From Sandaracinaceae bacterium (GTDB lineage Bacteria; Myxococcota_A; Polyangia; Polyangiales; Sandaracinaceae): a stretch of 64,000 bases of DNA. The position numbers were made by a program, and so were the translations under genes. Below the pieces are notes generated by a model. It worked only from the letters and a program-made list of their open reading frames with translations. It did not search any database and was not told the DNA's origin. Shown here in pieces: positions 53,127 to 61,194 of this stretch (positions within the stretch are counted from its first letter, which is position 1; each line of letters begins with the position of its first letter). The stretch covers positions 1 through 64,000 of the forward strand of contig JAHBWG010000003.1 of assembly GCA_019637095.1 (NCBI GenBank). Reading direction: 5' to 3'.

Positions 53127-54647
53127 ATGCTGAACCTCGCCACGCTCTTGCGCGAGAGCGCGAAGAAGAACCCGCAGAAGCCCGCGCTCGTCCTCGGGGA
53201 CGTGAAGATCTCCTACGGCGAGCTCGACGCCTTCAGCGCGCGCTTCGGCGGCGGCCTCGCGAAGCTCGGCGTCGCGCCGGGCAAGCACGTCGCCTTGCTC
53301 CTGCCCAACGTCCCGCACTTCACGATCGCCTACTACGGCGCGCAGTACGCGGGGGCGGCGGTGGTGCCCCTGAACGTGCTGCTGACCGCGGACGAGATCG
53401 CCTACCACCTCGAGGACTCGGACGCGGTCGCCCTCGTCGCGTGGGAGGGCTTCCTCGAGCAGGCGCACGCCGCGTTCCTGCGCGTCGACTCGTGCAAGCA
53501 CCTCATCGTCGCCAAGGCGGATCGCGCCGACCTCGGCGCGCCCGAGGGCGCCGTGAACATGACCGCCCTCATCGGCGGCTCGGCGCCGATCACCGACCTG
53601 ACGAACCGCATGCCGGACGACACCGCGGTCATCCTCTACACGTCGGGCACGACGGGCAAGGCGAAGGGCGCGGAGCTCACGCAGTTCAACATGTTCTTCA
53701 ACGCGCTCTACGCGCAGCGCTTCCTGCTGCACATGACCGAGGCGACGACGGCGCTCGCGACGCTGCCGCTCTTCCACTCGTTCGGGCAGACGTGCATCCA
53801 GAACGCCGTCTTGTCGGCGGGCGGCACCATCGTCTTGCTCCCGCGCTTCGATCCGAAGACCGCGCTCGACCTGATGCAGGCGCACCGCGTGAACCTCTTC
53901 GCCGGCGTGCCCACGATGTACTTCGCGCTGCTCCACTACCCCGAGGCGAGCGCCTACGATCTCGGCCTCGAGATCTGCATCAGCGGCGGCTCGGCGATGC
54001 CCGTCGAGGTGATGAGCGCCTTCGACGCGAAGTACGGTGTGAACATCCTCGAGGGCTACGGCCTGAGCGAGACCTCGCCGATCGCCTCCTTCAACGTCCT
54101 CGACCGCCCGAAGAAGGCGGGCTCGATCGGCCTGCCCATCTGGGGCGTCGAGTTCGAGCTGGTCGACGCCGACGACAAGCCCGTGACGAAGGCCGGTGAG
54201 CCCGGCGAGATCTGCATCAAGGGCCACAACGTGATGAAGGGCTACTACAAGAAGCCCGAGGCCAACGAGGAGGCCTTCAAGGGCGGCTGGTTCCACACCG
54301 GCGACGTCGCGACGCGCGACGAGGACGGCTACTACTTCATCGTCGACCGCAAGAAGGACATGATCATCCGCGGCGGCTTCAACGTGTACCCGCGCGAGAT
54401 CGAGGAGGTGCTCTACGGGCACCCGGCGATCGCCGAGGCCGCCGTGATCGGCGTCCCGCACGAGAGCCACGGCGAGGAGGTCAAGGCGGTCGTCGCCTTC
54501 AAGGCGGGCAAGAGCGCGAGCGCCGACGAGATCGTGTCGTACTGCAAGGAGAAGCTCGCCGCGTACAAGTATCCGCGGGTGGTCGAGGTGATGGAGGCGC
54601 TGCCCAAGGGGCCGACCGGCAAGATCCTCAAGCGCGAGCTCAAGTAG
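53127..54647 (+). CDS. Long-chain acyl-CoA synthetase (AMP-forming)
   Basis: A 506-residue ANL-superfamily ligase that activates a carboxylic acid with ATP and CoA. The P-loop YTSGTTGKAKGAELT (about 170), the EGYGLSETSP motif (about 311), the adenylate-binding FHTGDVATRDEDGYYF and hinge region DRKKDMIIRGGFNVYP, and the C-terminal Lys in PTGKILKREL are all present. Fatty or related acids are likely substrates. Good GGAGAG site nine bases upstream of the ATG. Confidence 0.93.
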   Translation: MLNLATLLRESAKKNPQKPALVLGDVKISYGELDAFSARFGGGLAKLGVAPGKHVALLLPNVPHFTIAYYGAQYAGAAVVPLNVLLTADEIAYHLEDSDAVALVAWEGFLEQAHAAFLRVDSCKHLIVAKADRADLGAPEGAVNMTALIGGSAPITDLTNRMPDDTAVILYTSGTTGKAKGAELTQFNMFFNALYAQRFLLHMTEATTALATLPLFHSFGQTCIQNAVLSAGGTIVLLPRFDPKTALDLMQAHRVNLFAGVPTMYFALLHYPEASAYDLGLEICISGGSAMPVEVMSAFDAKYGVNILEGYGLSETSPIASFNVLDRPKKAGSIGLPIWGVEFELVDADDKPVTKAGEPGEICIKGHNVMKGYYKKPEANEEAFKGGWFHTGDVATRDEDGYYFIVDRKKDMIIRGGFNVYPREIEEVLYGHPAIAEAAVIGVPHESHGEEVKAVVAFKAGKSASADEIVSYCKEKLAAYKYPRVVEVMEALPKGPTGKILKRELK

Positions 54648-54701
54648 CCCGCGCGCGGGTGACGCCGCGGACCCCGAAGGCGTCACCCGCGAGGCGACAC
54701 C

Positions 54702-55937
54702 GTGCGCGCGCGGCCGAGCGGATCGGGGCCGGCACGGGGCCTGCTGTCTGCGTACGGCGTGCGCGCTCGCCTCGCGACGGTGCTGCTCCTCGCGCTCGCC
54801 CCCGGCTGCGTGGGCGAGCTCTCCCTCGACGTGCCGGGGCGACCCACCGACGCCGGCGCGCGGCCGGGCCCGCCGAGCGTCTACCTCGACGGCGGCCCGC
54901 CGCCGGGCCCCAGCGACGCCGGCGGTTTGCCCCCGGTGGGCCACGACGCCGCGCCGCCGCCGACGCGCGACGAGTGCGGCGACCTGCGCACGGTCTCCAC
55001 CGTCCACTTCGGCACGCCGCAGCCCACGCACCTGCCGATGCGGCCGGGACAGATCTACGCCGTCGGCTCCTTCAACGGCTGCTCGGGGCTCGTGGTCGGC
55101 GACCGCTGGGTGCTGAGCGCCACGCACTGCAACCAGCGGCCGGGCACGCGCTTCTGCGTCGATCGCCAGGCGCGCAACCCGCAGATCTGCTTCACCGTCG
55201 CGAACGTCTACCGCGAGCCGTCGGGCAGCGACCTCACGCTGCTCCAGCTCTCCGAGAGCGTGACCGCGCGCTTCCCCGAGCTCGAGCCAGTGCTGCCGAT
55301 CACCGACGACCTCGACGCGTCGTGGGTCGGGCGCATGACGGAGGCCGGCGGGTTCGGACAGCAGGAGAGCGGCGGCTTCAACGAGCGCGAGTTCACCGCC
55401 AACCCGATCTCGCAGCTCTCGCGCGACCGCGTCGTGGTCGACGGCCGCGGGCGCTCGGGCGTCTGCTACGGCGACAGCGGCGGCCCGATCATGGTCGTCG
55501 CGGACGACGGATCGATCCGCACCATCGGCGTCGTCTCCGACGGCGACGGCACGTGTACCTACGTCGCGACGTTCACGCGCGTCGACCTCTACCGCGCGTT
55601 CATCGAGCGACACATGGGCCCGATCGCGCCGCCCGGTCCGCCGCCGTGCGGTGACGTCACGCGCGAGGGCGCGTGCGTCGACGGCAGCGCGCGCTTCTGC
55701 GGCCCGGAGGATCACCTCGTCGTCGAGCGCTGCGCGGGGAGCTGCGGGTGGGACTTCGGCGCGAACGGCTTCCGGTGCCTCTCCGGGCCCGACCCGTGCG
55801 GCGGCCTCTCCCCGCGCGGCCAGTGCGACGGCGACACCGCGCGCTGGTGCGAGCGCGGCGCGCCGCGGGCGCGCGACTGCGGCGCGTGCCGGCAGCGCTG
55901 CGCGACGAGCGCCACCGTCGGCGCGACCTGCGAGTGA
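54702..55937 (+). CDS. Trypsin-like serine protease with Cys-rich tail
   Basis: A 411-residue exported protease of the S1 type. The triad is visible: His in LSATHC (about 142), Asp in GSDLTLLQL (about 175) and Ser in GDSGGPI (about 259). An Asp/Gly/Pro/Ala-rich linker (about 45-90) precedes it. About 100 residues of Cys-rich tail follow, with repeats such as EGACVDGSARFC and RGQCDGDTARWC, probably a binding module. The GTG at 54702 has GAGG seven bases upstream; a GTG at 54759 gives a tidier lipoprotein signal (ALAPGC) and may be the real start. Confidence 0.84.
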   Translation: MRARPSGSGPARGLLSAYGVRARLATVLLLALAPGCVGELSLDVPGRPTDAGARPGPPSVYLDGGPPPGPSDAGGLPPVGHDAAPPPTRDECGDLRTVSTVHFGTPQPTHLPMRPGQIYAVGSFNGCSGLVVGDRWVLSATHCNQRPGTRFCVDRQARNPQICFTVANVYREPSGSDLTLLQLSESVTARFPELEPVLPITDDLDASWVGRMTEAGGFGQQESGGFNEREFTANPISQLSRDRVVVDGRGRSGVCYGDSGGPIMVVADDGSIRTIGVVSDGDGTCTYVATFTRVDLYRAFIERHMGPIAPPGPPPCGDVTREGACVDGSARFCGPEDHLVVERCAGSCGWDFGANGFRCLSGPDPCGGLSPRGQCDGDTARWCERGAPRARDCGACRQRCATSATVGATCE

Positions 55938-55948
55938 GCGCGGCTCGC

Positions 55949-56018
55949 GGGGACGATCCTCGTCGTCTCGTCATTCTCGTGGGGCGCTGCGAATGACGAA
56001 ATGACGAGGATCGTCCCC
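55949..56018. repeat. 27-base inverted repeat, REP/MITE-like
   Basis: Left arm 55949-55975 and right arm 55992-56018 are inverted copies. The first 16 bases (GGGGACGATCCTCGTC) and a further CGTCATT block match exactly, and only a 4-base patch differs. A 16-base loop separates them. It fills the gap between the protease and the PH-like gene. The strength and length exceed a usual terminator, so a mobile or dispersed palindromic element is likely. Confidence 0.7.
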
Positions 56019-56053
56019 TACCACCCACCGCCCTCTCGTGCGAGCCTCCACGC

Positions 56054-56539
56054 GTGACGGGCTATCGCGTCGCCGGCGAGGAGCCGGCCGATCCGCTCGC
56101 GATCGATCCCGCGCGCTGCCGGCAGCAGTCCTTCCGGCACCAGCTGCTCGTGCAAGTCGTCGCGGTCCTCCTGACCGCGGGGCTCTGGCTGCCGGGACTG
56201 CTCGTCTGGCTGTTCCTCGCGTCCAGGCGCGTCACGCGAGTCACCGAAGGATACCGCGCGCGCATCGGCGCCGGTCGGCTCGAGATCGGCAACGCGGTGT
56301 CCATGCAGAGCATCCCCTTGGACACGATCACCGGCGTGAGGGTCCACGACGGCTACGTCACCGTGACGGTTCGCGTCGGGCAGCCGGCACAGATCCGCGG
56401 AGTCGTGGATCCCGTCGCCGCGTCCCGCGCGATCCTCGACGCCCGCGACATGCACGTTCGCACCGTACGGGAGGAGATCCTGGACGCGGAGGACGAGCTC
56501 GAGGTCAGGTCGGCGCGGCGCGGGCGCGGCGCCCGTTGA
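56054..56539 (+). CDS. Small membrane protein with PH-like domain
   Basis: A 161-residue protein with two adjacent hydrophobic helices (about 30-57; LLVQVVAVLLTAGLWLPGLLVWLFLA) followed by a beta-rich domain (EGYRARIGAGRLEIG, IPLDTITGVRVHDG) resembling bacterial PH domains of the YdbT type. GTG start. The family assignment is tentative. Convergent with mfd. Confidence 0.65.
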   Translation: MTGYRVAGEEPADPLAIDPARCRQQSFRHQLLVQVVAVLLTAGLWLPGLLVWLFLASRRVTRVTEGYRARIGAGRLEIGNAVSMQSIPLDTITGVRVHDGYVTVTVRVGQPAQIRGVVDPVAASRAILDARDMHVRTVREEILDAEDELEVRSARRGRGAR

Positions 56540-56569
56540 GCGCGGCCCACCGCGGGGAGCGACCAGCGC

Positions 56570-59500
56570 TCACGCGCGGCGCAGCGGCTCGACCTCGTGG
56601 ATCACGGACTCGACGCGGTCGAGCGAGTCGCCGCCGAGGTCGGGATCGAAGTGCCGCACGAGGCGCATGTTCGGGGTGAGGCGCCACGGCGAGCCCGGCC
56701 GGCCGACGAGCTTCATCACGAGCGCCGGGTCGAGCGGGGTGTCCTCGCGCAGGTGGAACGCGACGCGGCGGGGGCTCGCCTCGCAGCCGAGCACGCGCAG
56801 CTCGCGCAGCGCGGGGCGCAGCCGCATCGCGCGGACGAGCTGCGCGGCGACCTTCGGCGCGGGGCCGAAGCGATCCTCCATCTCCGCCGCGAGATCGGCG
56901 ACCTCCTGCTCGTCGCGCGCCGCGCCGAAGCGCTTGTAGAACGAGAGGCGCAGCCCGACGTCCTCGATGTAGTCGGCGGGCAGGTACTGCTCGAGGTCGA
57001 GCGTGAGCTCGGGGTCGACCTCGTGCGCGACCGGCTCGCCGCGCAGCTCGGAGACCGCCTCCTGCAACATCTGCAGGAAGAGGTCGAAGCCGACCGCCGC
57101 GACCGTGCCGCTCTGCTCCGCGCCGAGCACGTCGCCCGCGCCGCGCAGCTCCATGTCGAGCGAGGCGACGCGGAAGCCCGCGCCGAGGTGGCTGAAGCGC
57201 TCGAGCGCCTCGATGCGCGCGCGCGCCTCGTCCGTCATCGCGGTCGGCGGCGGCGTCAGGAGGTAACAGTACGCGCGCTCCTTGCTGCGCCCGACGCGCC
57301 CGCGGAGCTGGTAGAGCTGCGCGAGCCCGAAGCGGTCGGCGCGGTCGATCAGGATCGTGTTCGCGCGCGGGATGTCGAGCCCGCTCTCGACGATCGCGGT
57401 CGAGCAGAGCACGTCGTAGTGGCCGTCGACGAAGTCCGTCATCGTGCGCTCGAGCGTGGCCTCGGCGAGCTGCCCGTGCGCGACGGCGATCCGCGCCGAC
57501 GGCACGAGCTCGCGCAGCCGCTGCGCGCGCTCGTAGAGCCCCTCGATGCGGTTGTAGACGAAGAACACCTGGCCGCCGCGCGACAGCTCGCGCCCGATCG
57601 CCTCCTGGATGACGTGGTCGTCCCAGCGCGTGACGAACGTGCGCACCGGACGCCGGTCCGCCGGCGCGGTCGTGATGAGCGAGAGATCCCGCAGCCCGCC
57701 GACCGCGAGCTGGAGCGTGCGCGGGATCGGCGTCGCGGTGAGCGTCAAGACGTCGACCTCGCTGCGCAGCTTCTTGATGCGCTCCTTGTGCGCGACCCCG
57801 AAGCGCTGCTCCTCGTCGACGACGAGCAGGCCGAGGTCCTTGAAGTGCACGTCCTTGCTGAGCAGGCGGTGGGTGCCGACGAGCACGTCGACCTCGCCCG
57901 CCTTGGTGGCCATCAGCACGCGCGCCTGCTCGTCCTTGTCGACGAAGCGGGAGAGCACCTCGACGCGCAGCGGGTAGTCCGCGAGCCGGCTCGCGAAGGT
58001 GTGGACGTGCTGCGCGGCGAGGACCGTCGTCGGACAGAGCACGGCGACTTGACGGCCCGCCATCGCGACGCGGAACGCCGCGCGCACGGCCACCTCGGTC
58101 TTGCCGAAGCCCACGTCGCCGCAGACGATGCGGTCCATCGGGCGCGGCGCCTCGAGGTCCGAGAGCACGTCCTCGATCGCCTGCGCCTGGTCGGTCGTCT
58201 CCTCGTACGCGAAGGTGGCCTCGAACTCCGCGTAGACGCGGTCGACCGGGCCGATGGCCGGGCGCTCGTGCGCGAGCCGCTCGGCGTAGAGCTTGAGCAG
58301 CTCCTCGGCCATCTGGCGCACCTTCTCGCGCACGCGCGCCTTGGTCTTGGCGAAGGTCTGCCCGCCGAGGCGATCGATCTTCGGCGCGTGCCCCTCGCCG
58401 GCCGAGTACTTCTCTAGCTGGTGCAGGCGTGTGACCGGGAGGTACAGCTTGTCACCGTTGGCGTACTCGACGACGAGCACCTCGACCTCGGCGCCCTCGA
58501 CGCCGCGCAGCGCGTCGTCGACGCTGACCGAGAGCTTCTTGCGCTCGAGCCCGAGGTAGCGCCCGACGCCGTGGTCCGCGTGCACGACGTAGTCGCCGAC
58601 CTCGAGCTGGCCGAGATCCTCGAGCACGGCGCGGCCGCGCGCGTGACCCTTGCCCCGCGCCTTGGCGCGCGCGGTCCGGCGGTGCGCGCGCGTGCCGAAC
58701 ACCTCCTCCTCGGTCACGAGCACGAGCCCCTCGGCGCCGAGCACGAACCCGTGCGTCACGTCGCCGACGCTGATCCGCGCGCGCCCGTCCGGCGGCTCCG
58801 CGAGCACCGCGGGCGAGAACGCGGGCGGCTCGCCGCGGACGAGCGGCACCTCGTAGTTCGCGAGGAGCGAGCCGAGCCGCGTCGCCTGCGTCGTCGTGCG
58901 CGCGGTGAACACGACGCGCATCCCGCCCTCGAGCCAGCGCCGCGCGTGCGCGGCGAGCGGCGCGAGCGCGTCCTCGCGGCCGTGCCCTCCGCGGCGCGCC
59001 TTCAGCTCGGCCACGAGCGGCGCCTGATCCTCGGCCGCCACGCGCAGGACGGAGCCGACGTCGGCGACCGCCTCGATCGCGGAGAGCGGGCGCGCTGCAT
59101 CGGGCCGGCCGCCGACCGCGAGGCGGTGCGCGACGGCGAGCGGGCCCGCGAGGCGCCGGGCGGCGATCGCCTCCGCGTCGAGGTAGTGCGCGTCGAACGG
59201 GAACGTGGGCCGCCCGTCGGCGCGCCGCGCCGCGTAGTCGCGCTCCGCGTGCGCGAGCGCGTCCTCGGCCGCGCGCACCGTCGCGGTGGCGTCGAGCACG
59301 ATGGTGAGCGTGCCGCTCGGGAGGTAGTCGTCGAGCGTCGCGAGCGCGGGATAGAACGCGGGCAGGTACGCGTCCGCGCCGAGGTACAGCCGGGCCGACT
59401 CGAGGTCCTCGAGGAGCTGCTTGGCCTGCCGCGTCGGCACGTCGTGCGCGTCGCAGAGCTCGCGCACCCGCACGCGCGCGAGCGCGAGCTCGTCCTGGCC

Positions 59501-60202
59501 GTAGAGCGCGTCGCGCACCGGGTGCACGTGCAGCGCGTCGATCGTCTCGAGCGTGCGCTGATCCTCCGGGTCGAAGCGGCGGATCGAGAGCACGAGCCAG
59601 TCGTCGAGGTCGATGCGCGCCGGGTGCGCCGCGTGCGGCGGGAACACGTCGACGATCGCGCCGCGCACCGCGAAGGTCCCGGGATCCTCGACGACCGGTA
59701 CGCGCACGTAGCCGCCCTCGACGAGCAGCGCGACGAGCCGGTCGCGATCGAGCTCCTCCTCGGCGCGGACCACCATCGAGCGGCGCCGGATCGCGTCCGC
59801 CGGCGTGATGCGCCGCGCGAGCGCGGCCATCGGCGCGACGACGAAGCGCCACGGCAGGCCGTGCGCGAGATGGAACAGCGCCGCGAGCCGCTGCATCGCG
59901 CCGCGCCGATCCGGGGCGACCTCGACGAACGGGGACGTCTCGTGGCCCGGATAGTAGAGGGCCGCGCCCGCGTCCCCGGTGAACGAGCGCAGGTCGCGCG
60001 CGAGCTCGGCCGCGCTCGCGTCGTCGCGCGTCAGGACCAGCGCGCGGCGCGTGCGCGGGAGCGAGGCCGCGAGGTAGGCCACCGCGCTCGGCGCCATCCC
60101 GGCGAGGTCCACGCGCGGGCGCTCCGCGAGCGCGGCGAGCGCCTCGGCGAGGCGCGCGCTCCCGCGCTCGAGCGCGGCCTCGACGGCGTCGGGTTCGGTC
60201 AC
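56570..60202 (-). CDS. mfd: Transcription-repair coupling factor
   Basis: A 1210-residue ATP-dependent translocase that removes RNA polymerase stalled at DNA lesions and recruits UvrA. Domains in order: UvrB-like N-terminal module (about 1-330); RNA-polymerase-interaction domain starting GDYVVHADHGVGRYLGLERK (about 540); SF2 helicase core with Walker A GDVGFGKTE (about 695) and DEEQRFG (about 800); TRG and C-terminal regulatory domain (ELRGAGDVLG and later). The GTG start is the longest sensible one. Typical length for Mfd. Confidence 0.96.
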   Translation of the reverse strand: MTEPDAVEAALERGSARLAEALAALAERPRVDLAGMAPSAVAYLAASLPRTRRALVLTRDDASAAELARDLRSFTGDAGAALYYPGHETSPFVEVAPDRRGAMQRLAALFHLAHGLPWRFVVAPMAALARRITPADAIRRRSMVVRAEEELDRDRLVALLVEGGYVRVPVVEDPGTFAVRGAIVDVFPPHAAHPARIDLDDWLVLSIRRFDPEDQRTLETIDALHVHPVRDALYGQDELALARVRVRELCDAHDVPTRQAKQLLEDLESARLYLGADAYLPAFYPALATLDDYLPSGTLTIVLDATATVRAAEDALAHAERDYAARRADGRPTFPFDAHYLDAEAIAARRLAGPLAVAHRLAVGGRPDAARPLSAIEAVADVGSVLRVAAEDQAPLVAELKARRGGHGREDALAPLAAHARRWLEGGMRVVFTARTTTQATRLGSLLANYEVPLVRGEPPAFSPAVLAEPPDGRARISVGDVTHGFVLGAEGLVLVTEEEVFGTRAHRRTARAKARGKGHARGRAVLEDLGQLEVGDYVVHADHGVGRYLGLERKKLSVSVDDALRGVEGAEVEVLVVEYANGDKLYLPVTRLHQLEKYSAGEGHAPKIDRLGGQTFAKTKARVREKVRQMAEELLKLYAERLAHERPAIGPVDRVYAEFEATFAYEETTDQAQAIEDVLSDLEAPRPMDRIVCGDVGFGKTEVAVRAAFRVAMAGRQVAVLCPTTVLAAQHVHTFASRLADYPLRVEVLSRFVDKDEQARVLMATKAGEVDVLVGTHRLLSKDVHFKDLGLLVVDEEQRFGVAHKERIKKLRSEVDVLTLTATPIPRTLQLAVGGLRDLSLITTAPADRRPVRTFVTRWDDHVIQEAIGRELSRGGQVFFVYNRIEGLYERAQRLRELVPSARIAVAHGQLAEATLERTMTDFVDGHYDVLCSTAIVESGLDIPRANTILIDRADRFGLAQLYQLRGRVGRSKERAYCYLLTPPPTAMTDEARARIEALERFSHLGAGFRVASLDMELRGAGDVLGAEQSGTVAAVGFDLFLQMLQEAVSELRGEPVAHEVDPELTLDLEQYLPADYIEDVGLRLSFYKRFGAARDEQEVADLAAEMEDRFGPAPKVAAQLVRAMRLRPALRELRVLGCEASPRRVAFHLREDTPLDPALVMKLVGRPGSPWRLTPNMRLVRHFDPDLGGDSLDRVESVIHEVEPLRRA

Positions 60203-60286
60203 TGCGCGGCGGTGTGTAGTGCACGCCCGCCGGGTTCGCTAGTGGTCCGCTCGCGCGCCCGGGGGGCGCGCTACCCTGCGCGCCGC

Positions 60287-61129
60287 ATGCGCCTCGACGA
60301 CGTGCTCGCTCCATCGCCCGCGAAGCGCGCGGTCGAGCGCACCTGGCTGCTCTACACGCCGGTGTGGGGCCTCGCGTGCGCGGTGGTGATGGTCCTCGGG
60401 ATCGCGGAGCGCTGGGGCGACGCGGAGCTCATGGCTTTCGGCGTGACGCTCGGCCTGGGCGCGGTCGCGCTGCCGATCGCGCTGCGGCCGCCCGAGGACC
60501 GGGGCGTCCCGCTCCACGGGAGCACCGCCGCGCGGATGGGCGCGAGCGTCGTGCTCTTCGCGTTCTTGCTCAACTACTTCCAGACGCCGTTCTTCTTCGA
60601 CGTGCTCCACATGCACTACGGCTTCGCGAGCACGTGGAACGTCGAGAACAACCCCGTCTTCTTGTACTTCCTCACCATCGCGTACTTCTCGACGTACGCG
60701 GCGCTGCTCACGATCTCGGCGCGCGCGGCGCACAGAGCCCTCGCCGCCCGGCCGTGGCTCGCGCGGCTCGCCACCTACGGCGTCGTCCCGTTCGCGATCG
60801 CCGCGCTCGAGACGCTCCTCAACGCCAACCCCTTCATGCAGAGCCTCTTCTGCTACGACGAGCCCGCGCTCGCGATCGGGTTCGGCTCGCTCGCGTACGG
60901 CGCGGCGTTCGTGCTCGCTTTGCCGATCTGGCTCTGGATCGACGAGTCGCCGCGCGTGCGCCTGGGCATGGTCGAGGTCGTCTTGCTGTGCCTGTTGGCG
61001 GTCGCCGTGCACACCGCGCTGCTCCACGTGTTGCGCGTCGCCGTCGCCCCGTACCTGACGACCGTGGTCGACGGCGCGAACGGCCTGCGCGACTTCGACA
61101 CGAGCTGCCTCGTCCGCCCCGACCCGTGA
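60287..61129 (+). CDS. Cycloeucalenol-cycloisomerase-like membrane protein
   Basis: A 280-residue protein with about seven membrane helices. The layout and motifs resemble plant cycloeucalenol cycloisomerase (CPI1, also about 280 residues): RTWLLYTPVWGL near the start, then NYFQTPFFFDVLHMHYGFAST, NNPVFLYFLTIAYFSTYAAL, ETLLNANPFMQSLFCYDE and YGAAFVLALPIWLWIDE. CPI1 opens the 9,19-cyclopropane ring of cycloartenol-derived sterols; some myxobacteria are known to make cycloartenol or related sterols. The motif resemblance is from memory and needs a profile search. No other sterol gene is adjacent. Confidence 0.68.
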   Translation: MRLDDVLAPSPAKRAVERTWLLYTPVWGLACAVVMVLGIAERWGDAELMAFGVTLGLGAVALPIALRPPEDRGVPLHGSTAARMGASVVLFAFLLNYFQTPFFFDVLHMHYGFASTWNVENNPVFLYFLTIAYFSTYAALLTISARAAHRALAARPWLARLATYGVVPFAIAALETLLNANPFMQSLFCYDEPALAIGFGSLAYGAAFVLALPIWLWIDESPRVRLGMVEVVLLCLLAVAVHTALLHVLRVAVAPYLTTVVDGANGLRDFDTSCLVRPDP

Positions 61130-61194
61130 TCGCCACGTTCTGGCGTGCTGACGCGGCGCCCGTGCGATGATCGGCGCGAAGGGGGAGCGCCGCC

